From Ascochyta rabiei (taxonomy: Eukaryota; Ascomycota; Dothideomycetes; Pleosporales; Didymellaceae), in the NCBI RefSeq assembly GCF_004011695.2, contig NC_082406.1, forward strand, positions 1,550,001-1,614,000: a stretch of DNA of 64,000 bases, in the 5' to 3' direction. Below the pieces are notes generated by a model. That model worked only from the letters and a program-made list of their open reading frames with translations, did not search any database and was not told where the DNA came from. Of the stretch, positions 10,741 to 21,775 are shown one piece after another. Position 1 is the first letter of the stretch, and each line of letters opens with the position of its first letter. The position numbers and the translations under genes are program-made.

Positions 10741-11196
10741 CTACTTGTTCTTGGTCTGCTTGTATGTGAAGTTCTTCCGTGTCCTGTCCATGCAACGTTA
10801 GCCATGCAAGCGAGTCCGCCGTCCTCTGATGGGGACCTGCGTTTCAGTGAACGTACGGCGCAAATTCTCCAAGCTTGTGTCCGACCATGTCCTCCGTTAT
10901 TGTGATATCATCGTACTTCTTGCCGTTGTGGATCTGGAACTTCAGACCGACAAAGTTTGGAAGGATGGTAGCTGAGCGTGCCTGCGTCCTGATCGGGGCC
11001 TGTCGTTCACCAGCCTTTGCTCGTGCAATGGGGAGGCTTTGCACGTTTAGTCAAGCAGTGGGAGAGGAGCCGTGAGAGTGCCTACGGGACGATATTGGGG
11101 CCTAAATGTGCCGTTAGCCTTGTCGCATGTGTTCTGACAGCAATTCAACCCACCTTTCCAGACAGATCGCGCGCAGAGCGCCCTTGTGGAAAACAT
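10741..11196 (-). CDS. RSM19: Mitochondrial small-subunit ribosomal protein uS19m, four exons
   Basis: Exons 11196..11154, 11101..11086, 11036..10857 and 10783..10741 give 93 aa. No single open frame shows the whole protein. Splicing gives [27 protein letters not shown] at the start and [23 protein letters not shown] at the end, the bacterial-type S19 profile (VWKGPN, Ix[13 protein letters not shown]) seen in mitochondrial uS19, which binds the head of the small subunit. Exon 2 is only 16 nt (encoding PNIVP); its introns are GTGGGT...TTAG and GTAGGC...CAAAG, and the last intron is GTACGT...ACAG with GCTAAC. All phases close exactly. The gene is divergent from MRE11, with 261 bp between the start codons. 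Confidence 0.93.
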
Positions 11197-11457
11197 TGCG
11201 ATGTGCTGCGGTGATGAGAGGTCGGCGATTCGATTCGATTTCTCCGTTCTGCATCACGGCCACCCACGTGAGAGCGCGAGACGAGCTAAAGCCTAGGCGG
11301 AAGCGCGTCGCGAGCGGCAGCAGGCAGCACGCATTTGCTGCCTGTACTTTGCAACTCACAGTCACTCGACTCTAAAAGTACTCTTGAGACTGATTGTCGT
11401 AACTTGCACGTCTGCCTTATTGCCCGGCACTTGCTAAGGGCCTTCCGCCCCAATACA

Positions 11458-13834
11458 ATGCCACCACGAGCGCAGGGCACGCAGCGAGGTAAGTGGCTAT
11501 GGCAGTGGGAGACGGCGAAGCAGCTGACAAGCCATGCAGGCGCTGATACCATTCGCATACTCGTCGCCACAGACAGCCACGTCGGATACAACGAACGCGA
11601 TGCGCACCGCCAGGACGACAGCTGGAAGACCTTCGACGAAGTAATGAGTCTGGCCAAGGAACATGACGTCGACATGGTCCTACACGCTGGAGACCTGTTC
11701 CACGAGAATAAGCCGTCACGAAAGTCCATGTACCATGTCATGCGCTCGATCCGCCAGAACTGCCTGGGGGAGAAGCCCTGCGAGCTAGAGATGCTGAGCG
11801 ACGCAAGCGAGAACTTTGGGGGCATTTTCGATCATGTGAACTACGAAGATGAGGACATCAATGTCGCCATACCAGTGTTTGCGATTCACGGCAATCACGA
11901 CGATCCGTCTGGCGAAGGGTCGTTCTCACCGCTGGATTTGCTGCAGGCGTCTGGCTTGGTCAACTACTTTGGGCGAACTCCAGAAGTCGACAAGATCGCA
12001 GTCAAGCCAGTGCTTCTTCAGAAAGGCTGTACGAAGCTTGCACTGTACGGTCTCAGCAACGTCCGTGACGAGCGACTGTTTCATACTTGGCGGGACGGCA
12101 ATGTCAAGTTCTTCCAACCCGGTACACAGAAGGACGAGTGGTTCAACATCATGAGCGTCCATCAGAATCATCATGCGCACACAGCAACAAGCTACCTGCC
12201 TGAGAACTTTTTACCCGAATTCATGGACCTCGTTGTCTGGGGCCACGAACACGAATGCCTGATCGACCCGCGCTATAACCCTGAAATGGGCTTTTATGTG
12301 ATGCAGCCAGGCTCTTCTGTTGCGACATCGCTGATGCCGGGAGAAGCTGTACCAAAGCACGTTGCTATCTTGAGCATTACTGGGAAAGACTTCATAACAG
12401 AAAACATACGCCTGAAGTCGGTCCGCCCTTTCATCATGAAGGAGATCGTTTTAGCGGAGGAGAGGGAGATCAAGGAGAAAGAGCTGTGGCGCGTGACCGA
12501 CAACCGTGCGAAGATTACACAATACCTCAACCAGATTGTTGAAGATCTCATAGAAGAAGCTAAAAGTGAATGGCTTGAGCTTCAGGACGATCGCAACGAA
12601 AACGAGGAGATGGTAGTTCCTCGACCCCTGGTACGACTGCGTGTGGAGTACACGGCTCCTCAACCGGGTGAATTCAACGTCGAGAACCCACAGCGCTTCT
12701 CGAACCGATTCATGGATCGCGTCGCCAACGTAAATGACATTGTTCAGTTTCACCGCAAGAAGAAGGCTCCGAATCGTAGGTATACTCTCTCGATGTCTCG
12801 TACTGTCTAACTGAAACATAGGTACGCTCAAGAATAACGCTGAGATGCCGGACGAGAAAATCAGGCAGGAGATCACGTTGAGTACCATTGGCGTGGACAG
12901 ACTTGTCAAGGAATTCCTCACAGCCCAATCATTGACCATCCTGCCGCAAAACTCGTTCGGAGACGCCGTGTCGCAGTTTGTCAACAAGGACGACAAGCAC
13001 GCCATGGAACAGTTTGTTAACGAGAGCTTGAAAAATCAATTGAAGCACCTGATGGATGCGAATGAGGTCGATGAGTCTGACATCGCAGACGAGATGGAGC
13101 AGTATCGGTCGCGATTAGAAGACCTCTTCGCTTCGGGCCAACTAAAGAAGGCTCGCAAGTCTAAGACCAAGCCGAAGCCACTTACATGGGACAGTGAAGA
13201 AGACGGACCATGGAACGACCAACCTGGAGCCCTGATACGTTCAGATAATGAAGCTGAGAAAGACGGCGATGACTTGGGCTCCATACCAGCACGAAAGCTT
13301 GCTGCACGAGGTCGTACGAAGGCTGCAGGAAGCACACGTCAGACGGCTGTGACAAAGAAGGCTGCTCCAGCTCCCAAGGGCACACGCGAGAAAAGAAAGG
13401 TTGTAGAAGAAGAGGAGGAAGACGAGGACGAAGATGCCGATGCAATCATGATTAGCGACGATGACGAGGAGAGCGCAGAAGATCTGTTTGTGAAGCCTGC
13501 CAGGAAGCCTCTGACAAAGAAGGCTGCGCCAGCTGCAAAGGCACCAGCGAGGGCAAAGTCACCCGTCAAGAAGACACCAGCAACTTCGCGGACAAGAGCA
13601 CCAGCAGCCAGCAAGCAGACAACATTAAGCTTTTCTCAGCCTTCCACGCAACGCAGCCAGCCCACGCGGGGTACTGCGTCACGAGGAAAGAAAGCTGCTG
13701 AACCTGTAAGTGACGTCTTCAAACCGAAAGTGGGGTGCTGAGAATAATTCTGGTTATAGAGCGACGATGAGATATCTGATGATGACGACGCGTTCGAGCC
13801 CGTACCAACCGCACGAGCCACCCGTAGGAGGTGA
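11458..13834 (+). CDS. MRE11: Double-strand break repair nuclease Mre11
   Basis: Exons 11458..11488, 11540..12775, 12822..13705 and 13760..13834 give 741 aa; all introns are 46-54 nt. The first intron (GTAAGT...GCAG) removes an insertion so that MPPRAQGTQR joins GADTIRILVATDSHVGY. The phosphoesterase motifs are all present: ATDSHVGY (about 20-27), LHAGDLFHENKPSRKS, IHGNHDDP, HQNHH and VWGHEHEC. The capping/DNA-binding domain follows, then an acidic, Lys/Ala-rich C-terminal tail ending EISDDDDAFEPVPTARATRRR. Mre11 is the Mn-dependent nuclease of the Mre11-Rad50-Nbs1 complex, which resects DNA ends and signals through Tel1 in the nucleus. No key residue appears missing. Confidence 0.96.
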
Positions 13835-14651
13835 GCCAGCCATATGCCTCGACAGATATGGAGCTGGTGTCGTAATAAGAACATGCAAACTTCAATTCGG
13901 CGTTGCATGGTCCGCTTCTATTCTGCATAGCGAAGGCGTTTGCATTGGTAGAGCATGGCTCTGTAAGCATGTTCCTGCACGTACCATTTTTTTCTAACAC
14001 AGCTTGATAATAGATTGACACTGTCGCGAGGGCGACTGCTTTCCATCTTGCTTCCAATCCCCAAACTTCACTCGTAGTTACATATGTTGTAGAACGTCTG
14101 AACGAAATAGTGAGAAGCAATGCTCGATTACCCGTGTTGAGACCAGACCTTCAGTGCTCCTTCTTACATCGCGCACCTACTTCAGAAGGAGTCACATCCA
14201 CCACTTCCTCAATCCTTCTCATCTGTCCTCCCCTCGCCGCTCACTCTCGACTTCCCTTTCTTGCGAAGCACGACTTGAGGGAGGTGCTTGAGGATATGTC
14301 TCATATCCTCCCGCAACCTGCTTTTTCCCTCCATCATCTCGACACACTCATTCGTCTTCCATCTTCTCGTCCGTCTTCTTTCGCATTGCTGTTCTTCGGC
14401 TTTTTGGATAGCTGTCACTTGTTGTTCGCTTTGCGCCCCCTTTGAATCAGCATTGAGGTGTGTTGTTGTCGCCACCACGTTTCCGGGGTACTACCTCAAG
14501 TGATAGATTGGTGCTGATATGAGCATAAGGATATTTGCATCACACCGTTCCACATCTTGCTCGTCTGAATCAACATCGTTCGTCTCGTTGACATCGGCGC
14601 CTGAACGTACCAACCCGCGACACACCCGCACAGGGCGAAGGGCCACCCATC
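13835..14651. other. Intergenic region, pyrimidine-rich towards the next gene
   Basis: 3' flank of MRE11 and 5' flank of the 1007-aa protein gene. From about 14200 the + strand is C/T-rich (many CTTCC/CTCTC runs), as in fungal 5' leaders. No gene seen. Confidence 0.6.
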
Positions 14652-17600
14652 ATGGCTCCCGCATACAAGGTGGAAGAGCTGCTAGCCTTACGTGGCTCGG
14701 TCTCGGAATCGGCTGTGTCGTTGGACAAGTTCGCCGACGAGGATGTGATCAAAGGTAAGCGTCGATCCCGCTTTCACCACTCACCTTCACCTCACTGGCC
14801 CACATCCTTGCTTCCGCACACCAATCTCGATTGTAGTCTCTCTCGCTTAAGCAACTCGCCCTCTTTATCAACCAGCCTTCCTTCTCATCCACGTCGTGCT
14901 GTCTGACAACACTAACTCATTTGCAAGAACACGTCTTGCGCCCCTCCGCATCTGCGCAGTTGATCGGACGCAGGTCTGACAGGAGCTTACGCCTATTTGT
15001 GCCAAAGCCAACTGCACCTGAAGTGTCTCGCGAGGTCACTCCAGAAACTGGTCCAGCGACTGTCTCTACAGAAACTTACAAGCGGCCATCGCCATCACCC
15101 TCCGTTAAACGTGGCAAAGCCGAGAGGCTTCTCAAAGAACACGGAAGTCCTCCTGGGTTGCGAGTGACAGCAGGTGGGCGTATTGTTCCTGGAGATCTTC
15201 CCCCGCTAGGTACCCGACCCAGCTTTAATATCTACAACCCACAAGCTCTGCGCGCCGCACCTGGCAATGCCATGGCAGCACAGTCACAGCCTTCTTCGAA
15301 CAACTCCGCTCGGATTGAGATCGTTGATGGTCAGCCCGTCGTTGTCGTTGGAGATCGCATGTTTGCGCTCCCAGCAGTCAACAGCGGTTCTGCGTTGCCC
15401 CCAACAACATCAGCAGCCAACGATACACTACCCAAGCTGACTACAGACGACGCTTCGTTCCCAACGCAGGGCGTTCTGCCAGGGCTCTCGTTTGATCCAC
15501 CACGGGCCAGCTCTCAGACACCGTTTGCAGGAATGGACCTCCCAACACTGAAGGCCCAACAGGCTGCTAAGAAGCAAGAGCTGCGAACCGTTGAGCAGAC
15601 TGAAGTATTGCAGTCTGGTCACCAGACTGAGGCTTGGCGAGCCAGCATTATTGAGAGAAAGAGGAACCTGATCGTTGAGCTCGACGCACTTCGAAAGCAA
15701 ATCTCAACCCTTGGGTCGAATCCGGCAATCGTAAGCCAGCACGATGCTTCGACAGATCCAGTAGTTGAGGCAATGACGGCATCAGCATCCTTGTCGTCAT
15801 CATTTGCACCTTCTTACCAGCAGCCGCTGGCTCAGTCCATGTACGGTTTCCCTGCGACGAACCCATACGCGCCGATGATGATGTTTCCACCGCCTTTCGG
15901 CTCCTTCTCAAGTTTTCCAGCCGTGGATCCAGCACCGTTCGTTCCGCCTCCAGTGAAACCGCTCCCGCACTCCCCTGGGTCGATTAACCGACGCTCGCGT
16001 GCTATTGAGATCAAGCCGCCTCATGAAGAGTCGAAGAAGCAAGCTTCATCAATCTTGGACCCCAAGAGCCCAACATACGAACCGAAGAGTGGCTCGGCTC
16101 AAGATACTGTCCCTCCTACTCCGTCGCCGAACAAGCGCTCATCCTGGCGTCAACAAGAAGCGTCGGCGTCAGAGAAGCAACGAGATCGCACACTGTCGCA
16201 CAAGCCCAGCCTGTCGAGTGTAGATACGACAGACTTCTTTCCTACCAACACTCATGAGCATTCATCCACTCGAGTGGCTCCTACAGCCGGCGCAGCCCAG
16301 GTAAATCAAGACGAAAACACAGCCATTCCGGCGACTCCAGAGAAGAGCTGGCCTGCCAGTCCTTGGAACGAGGGAAATACGAGTCGATCGAGGAACGACA
16401 AGCCAGCGCCGAAAATTGGATCATGGCCAGATGCATATGGAAAGCCACCTTGTCTTTCCGCTCTCAAGCAGGAGGCGTCAAACCCATCTTCCGTGCCTGC
16501 ACAAAGCCATGCTCTGCAAACGGGCAGCTATTTGCACACTACGTCCAGCAACACGAAGCTCAATCGATCCTACTCGCAACAGCGGGCGGCGACAGAAGAA
16601 ATCTGGCCTTTCTCCATGCCTAAAGCTGTTGCGCACATACCGTCTACCTACCAAGAGGGTTTCCAGGCGGGCTACGATCACGTCGGAATGCCTGACAGCA
16701 CTGAGGTGCTGCAAGGATACATCCAGGGCCTGCTGACTTTCCTAGCCGATTCGTTGAACAATCGATGCAGCAATGCGTCTGCTCGAGACTCGCGACGACA
16801 GATGGCCGACTCGGGAACCCCTTCGCTTCACGGCCTCGTGGCAGAATCTACGCCTCACGACTCGGCCGTCAGCATGACGTTCAATCGCAGCGAGGCACTT
16901 GTGAGCAGTCAAGAGAACGTGTGTGTTAGCCAGGGGCATGGGACCTTGAGCTCTCATCGGGAACCAGTCTATGCTCCACAAGGTACTGCTCGAAACGCCC
17001 CAGCATCCTTCGGTCCAGGCAACGACTGCATGCAGAATGCACGCCAGCTCAACGACATCAAGTACCCCAAACCTGCTGGCTTGTTTTCGGAGAGGCAGTT
17101 CAATGGATACCAACACAGAGGGCCGCCTTTTCCAAGTTGCAACGAAGATGCAAGCAAGACACTGGAGAAAGGTATTGTCCCCCGTTCGGACGTACCAGTG
17201 TCGACCCACGGCCTCGGCCGTCCGTTCTCTGGTAACCAGCTTGCCAACCGTGGCCATTCCAACTCTCAGGCGATGCCTCGCTTCTACACGGTTCACAAAG
17301 AAGTCGGCCCTAGCGGATATGGCGGAAACAACGTGCTTGCAGCTCGGCCTTTCGCTAACCATGGGATGTCAGGACTAGACGGCGCGATGGATGATCTGGC
17401 TGACTTGGTGATGGAGACCAAAGTCGGAGATGGCCGCTCTTCTGTCAGTCGTTGCGCTCAAGCTACTGGGGTTCCGGCTTCTGTGGACACTGAAGAGGCG
17501 AGCGCATCTTGCTTCAAAGGCTCTGGGGGAAAGGGCAAGCAGAAGGCGGCTTCTTCTCCAACGAAGGCTACTGAGTCCGTGCAAGAGATGGCGGCATCGT

Positions 17601-17848
17601 CTCCGGCGAACGCATCCAGCTCGCCCAAGAAGTCTGGCGAACACTCTCCAGCCAAGGCGAAGCTCGAGAAGGTGACGAACCGGTTCAGGCGCTCGAAGAA
17701 GGATGAGGCTCGCACGATGTCGTCGGAAGAAAAGGTGAGGCGATCGGAGAAGTGGAGGCAACGCTTCGATTACATCAAGCAGACGGAGAAGGCTGAAATT
17801 GAGGGATACGGCGAAGAAGAGAGGCGCAGGAACGGTGGTCGACGCTGA
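14652..17848 (+). CDS. Putative eIF4E-binding (4E-T/Eap1-like) protein, 1007 aa
   Basis: Exon 1 is 14652..14754 and exon 2 is 14928..17848; the 173-nt intron starts GTAAGC and ends GCAAG. Frame continuity into exon 2 (DEDVIK|EHVLRPSASAQLIGRRSDRSLRLF) fixes the start. The first residues are MAPAYKVEELLALRGS: Y5-x4-L10-L11 fits the canonical eIF4E-binding consensus YxxxxL(hydrophobic). The layout (motif at the extreme N-terminus, then a Ser/basic stretch, then about 900 residues of low-complexity Ser/Pro/Gln sequence) resembles metazoan 4E-T. A basic, Glu-rich helical segment forms the C-terminus (EKVTNRFRRSKKDEAR...EKWRQRFDYIKQTEKAEIEGYGEEERRR). If correct, it would repress or localise eIF4E in cytoplasmic mRNPs. 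The motif is seen; the function is inferred, and the protein could be an unrelated disordered protein. Confidence 0.6.
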
Positions 17849-18477
17849 GAGATCAGTAGGCGATGCGAGTTGCGACTTTGACGTGCTCTCGACGTTTGGC
17901 TCGAGCACGCGTATTTGATTCATCTTGGACCGGGCTCGATGCAGACAGGTGTGTATGAGTTTTGGCGTTTGAACATGGATGCTACTGTGAGCATTGCAGC
18001 TAGAGGTGGCAGAGGGCAGGTACATGGTTTACAGCAGCAGAGGGCTATGGGAGTATTGGTAATGGGTTGTTGTGGGCCATTGAAGTTGAGCTCACGTCGA
18101 GGCTCTGCAGTCGGGCTTTGGCTTTGGTTATGTTCTTTTGACAGCTTGCTTAGTACTCTGACGCTGGTATGGTTAGCTGGCATGGTTAGCTGGCATGGTT
18201 ACGTAGTAGAGACTGCCCACGTTTTCGATAGCATAATCAAGCGATGAGGGAGATTGCAGTCGTTGGTTGAATGAAAGGGGAGATGGTGAGGTTGGTTTGT
18301 CATGATAGGGTGAGCACGTTCACGATTTAGCAGAGGGGAACGGGGAGGTTCCGGGGCGTAGCGTTTCCCAGAATGGCTAGGGCTAACCAGATGGGCGGGG
18401 CTAACCAGATGGGCACGGCCAAGACAGCTGAAGCGGTGCAAGAAGGTGCAAGACACAGAACACGGAGATGCTGTGGT

Positions 18478-18518
18478 CAAGGGCAAGGGCAAGGGCAAGG
18501 GCAAGGGCAAGGGCAAGG
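18478..18518. repeat. Hexamer tandem repeat (GGGCAA)
   Basis: Seven head-to-tail copies of a 6-bp G-rich unit, exact or nearly so. Confidence 0.9.
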
Positions 18519-18556
18519 TGAGGTTAGGGATGCAACATGAGCAAGACGGACAGAAA

Positions 18557-18593
18557 GCGAGAGGCGAGAGGCGAGGGGCGAGAGGCGAGAGGG
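18557..18593. repeat. Tandem repeat of GCGAGAG(G) type
   Basis: Five copies of a 7-8-bp unit with one variant copy (GCGAGGG). Confidence 0.85.
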
Positions 18594-18691
18594 GCAGGCA
18601 CGATGACGTTTGCGTGCTGTGGTGTGCTCGCTCGTACTGCTGATAAATCGAGGTTGGTTGTCCTGGTGGGGGAGCAGGCGTTGGCGAGGCA

Positions 18692-18732
18692 CGGATGGCG
18701 GATGGCGGATGGCGGATAGCGGATGGCGGATA
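18692..18732. repeat. 7-bp tandem repeat (GGATGGC)
   Basis: Five to six copies, one with an A-for-G change. Confidence 0.85.
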
Positions 18733-18800
18733 AGTGAGAAGGGACAATTGCTTGCCGCGAGCGCGACAGCCAGCAGTCAGTGCGCGTGCGGTGCTTTGCT

Positions 18801-18836
18801 TGGAAATACAGCTGGAAATACAGCTGGAAATACAGC
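18801..18836. repeat. 12-bp tandem repeat (TGGAAATACAGC), three exact copies
   Basis: Three identical 12-bp units abut one another. Confidence 0.9.
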
Positions 18837-18858
18837 ATGTCTGGGGTCTGCAACATAG

Positions 18859-18931
18859 GGGCAAGCGGGCAAGCGGGCAAGCGGGCAAGCAGGCAAGCAG
18901 GCACGCAGGCACGCAGGCAAGTAGGCAAGCA
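18859..18931. repeat. 8-bp tandem repeat (GGCAAGCG and variants)
   Basis: About nine copies; the unit drifts from GGGCAAGC through AGGCAAGC to AGGCACGC and back. Confidence 0.9.
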
Positions 18932-18977
18932 CGGCAGCGTGTCGAAATGATGGCCAGTGCCATGCCAGTGCCAGAAG

Positions 18978-19004
18978 GCATCCACGGCATCCACGGCATC
19001 CACG
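18978..19004. repeat. 9-bp tandem repeat (GGCATCCAC), three copies
   Basis: Three consecutive identical 9-bp units. Confidence 0.9.
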
Positions 19005-19255
19005 CCGTCTGTCCGCGTCGCTGTGGTTTCTCCGCTGGTCGTGTCGAGCGGTGCTGGTTCCAGAGGCCCGCTTCTCTTTCCGTCCGTCGTACCATTCGCC
19101 GCTGCCCTCTCGCCCAGACCTGGCAGGCCTAGCACCGGCGCTGCACACGTACATGGTATAGGTAGTGAGCACTGCTTCACCCTGCCGTGTCCTCAGTCCC
19201 GCCGGGAACGTGACCGTAACCGTGATCGAGACCGTGAACACGCGAACGAGTCTGA

Positions 19256-19283
19256 GCTGCTGCTGCTGCTGCTGCTGCTGCTG
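19256..19283. repeat. Trinucleotide repeat (GCT/CTG)
   Basis: Nine consecutive copies of CTG/GCT upstream of the kinase start codon. Confidence 0.9.
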
Positions 19284-19386
19284 CATCCTGCTCTCGTCCG
19301 CACTCCGCATTCCTCCCCTCCTGCCTGCGTACTGTGCTCCCCCACCCCCCCGGTGAGCGACATTCTTTCGAGTGCGGCCGCAATAC

Positions 19387-19447
19387 ACGCACAGGCACAG
19401 GCACAGGCAAAGGCACACGCACACGCACACGCACACGCACACGCACG
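19387..19447. repeat. Hexamer tandem repeat (CACAGG then CACACG)
   Basis: About ten 6-bp units: the first few are CACAGG, the later ones CACACG, as in a repeat that mutated and then re-amplified. Confidence 0.9.
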
Positions 19448-19667
19448 CTCCGCTCGCTGCGTTGCAGCCACCGACGCCCCGGCGAGCCCTGATATCGACC
19501 TCACCCACGCTGGCCATGGCCCACTGACCACTGACCCACCCACGACACTCACGACACACACGACACTCGGCACCACGCCGCCCTCACGGCACCTGCATCA
19601 CTCTCTCCACCACGGGCCCGCAACGCTGCACTCCCCCGTTGTTGCTGCACCTCGCACCCCCCCGGCT

Positions 19668-21775
19668 ATGACGCAGCTCTTCAGCTCTTCGCACTCGTCC
19701 ACCCACTCCACCATGACGGAGAAGCGCGCCTTCTCCGGCAACCCGCTGTCCACCAACAAGCCCGCCACCGCAAAGGACGGCCAGGTCTCGCAGCGCATCA
19801 AGAACTTCTTCCGCATCAACAGCAGCATCGACACCCGCAAGCACTCGGACGAGGCCAATGGCACCCCCACCCCCAAGCCAGACAAGTCGGGCTCGCGCCA
19901 TTCCCGCTTCCTGCCGCACATTTCGCGCAACCGCTCCACCACCGTCACGAGCGAGGGCAACCCGCTCGACGACGCCGTCTCCCCCACCGCCCACGCCAAC
20001 CCCTACTTCCAGCACCAGGGCCCCCCCGCCATCCGCCACCACAATGCAGGTAGCGTACCGTCCACTCCACCAGACACGCCTGGCGTACCAACCACCAAAG
20101 TAGATGCCGCCAGCGGAGCAAACGACCAGGCCACCGCCGCCGGAAAAGAGGAGCTGGCCAGGAAGCTGCGAAGGGTAGCCTCCGCTCCCAATGCGCAGGG
20201 CCTCTTCTCGTCGGGCAAGTCCGCTGAACGCCCGCAGACCGCCGAGCTCGCCAAGCAGCCCGTCCTGCTCCACCCCAACTCTTCCACCCTCAGCATGGTA
20301 GAGACGCACCAGCCCGATACCGACCATCTCTCGCCCATGGACACGTCCAAGGGCATACCCACCCCCGGTCAGATTCGCCAGTCGGTCGCCTTCCGGAGAA
20401 CATACAGCTCCAACTCGATCAAAGTCCGCAACGTAGAAGTCGGTCCCGGCAGCTTCGACAAGATCAAGCTGATCGGCAAGGGCGACGTCGGCAAGGTGTA
20501 CCTGGTGCGGGAGAAGAAGTCGAGCAGGCTATATGCCATGAAAGGTACGCCTCACACGGCCCGCAGCGACGTGTCAGAGTATGGACTAACAGACTGCAGT
20601 GCTGAGCAAGAAGGAGATGATCAAGCGCAACAAGATCAAGCGTGCCCTGGCCGAGCAGGAAATACTGGCTACCAGCAACCACCCCTTTATTGTTACCCTA
20701 TACCACTCCTTCCAGTCAGAAGACCACCTCTATCTCTGCATGGAATACTGCAGCGGCGGCGAATTCTTCCGAGCCCTCCAGACCCGACCGAACAAGTGCG
20801 TGGACGAGGACGCGGCGCGTTTCTACGCAGCTGAAGTCACGGCTGCACTCGAGTACCTGCATCTGATGGGCTTCATCTATCGCGACCTGAAGCCAGAGAG
20901 TACGTTGGCTGCCTTGCTACACTGGCTCATTCAAGCTAACCCCCCTCCCAGACATTCTCCTGCACCAGTCCGGCCACATCATGTTATCCGATTTCGACCT
21001 GTCGAAGCAGTCTGAGCCCGGCGGCCGCCCAACCATGATTCTTAGCGGCCGCAACGGCACTTCGTCGAGCAACCTACCAACGATAGATACGAAGTCGTGT
21101 ATTAACAACTTCCGTACAAACTCGTTTGTGGGCACCGAGGAGTACATTGCTCCTGAAGTGATCAAGGGCTGTGGACACACGAGTGCCGTCGATTGGTGGA
21201 CACTCGGCATTCTGATCTACGAGATGCTCTACGGCACAACGCCTTTCAAGGGCAAGAACCGGAACGCGACTTTCGCCAACATCCTGAGGGACGAGGTGCC
21301 GTTCCCCGAAGGCTCGGGTGCACCACCCGTGTCCAAGTAAGTAGCTGGTCATCTGTCACTCTCGCAGCCACTAACAACAAGCAGCCTCTGCAAGTCACTC
21401 ATTCGCAAGCTCCTGATCAAGGACGAGACGCGACGACTGGGGTCTCGTGCTGGTGCCTCTGACATCAAGACTGCACCCTTCTTCCGCACCACATCATGGG
21501 CACTGTTGCGCCACTCGAAACCTCCCATTATTCCTCACCAGGGCCACGGAATCGAGACACCCAACTTCAGGAACGTCAAGGAGAGCCAAAGCGTGGACAT
21601 TGGCGTGTCCAAGGTCAAGGGTGTGCCGCTGGACTCTGGCCTCGCCACACCCATGGGCGAGATTGCGGATCCCTTTGAGGAATTCAACAGCGTTACGCTG
21701 CACCACGACGGCGATGACCACCATGGGTCGACGGACCAAGTCCACCTCGCACAGCAGAACTCGGGCTCGCGGTAG
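19668..21775 (+). CDS. AGC-family Ser/Thr kinase, Nrc2/Fpk1 (flippase-kinase) type
   Basis: Exons 19668..20545, 20601..20899, 20952..21336 and 21385..21775 give 650 aa. The ~260-residue N-terminus is Ser/Pro-rich and disordered. The kinase domain starts at [18 protein letters not shown], with catalytic Lys in YAMKVLSK, YRDLKPENILL, and DFD (not DFG) in [13 protein letters not shown]. The activation segment has an insertion before [15 protein letters not shown], and the lobe ends with [14 protein letters not shown]. The DFD triad and insertion are shared with Neurospora NRC-2, yeast Fpk1/Kin82 and plant phototropin-like kinases. Fpk1-type kinases phosphorylate aminophospholipid flippases at the plasma membrane; NRC-2 affects conidiation. 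Start choice: ATG at 19668; an in-frame ATG at 19713 is an alternative. The upstream leader is repeat-rich. Confidence 0.92.

Larger units (their letters stand above)
17849..19667. other. Long intergenic/leader region packed with tandem repeats
   Basis: 3' flank of the previous gene and presumed promoter and 5' leader of the kinase gene at 19668. Between 18478 and 19447 lie eight different short tandem repeats (listed separately). Frames of 200-300 codons here are repeat translations on several frames at once and are not genes. A 14-bp direct repeat (TTAGCTGGCATGG) lies at about 18172-18198. Confidence 0.6.

Noticed and set aside
18199..19576. Several overlapping leftward frames of 200-300 codons
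   Set aside because: They translate tandem repeats (Cys/Val, Leu/Pro, Ala runs) and overlap each other in different frames; no start context or splice logic.
18957..19667. In-frame N-terminal extension of the kinase back to 18957
   Set aside because: The extension encodes repeat-derived Leu, Ala/His and Gln/Ala runs with no conservation; ATG 19668 gives the expected N-terminus.
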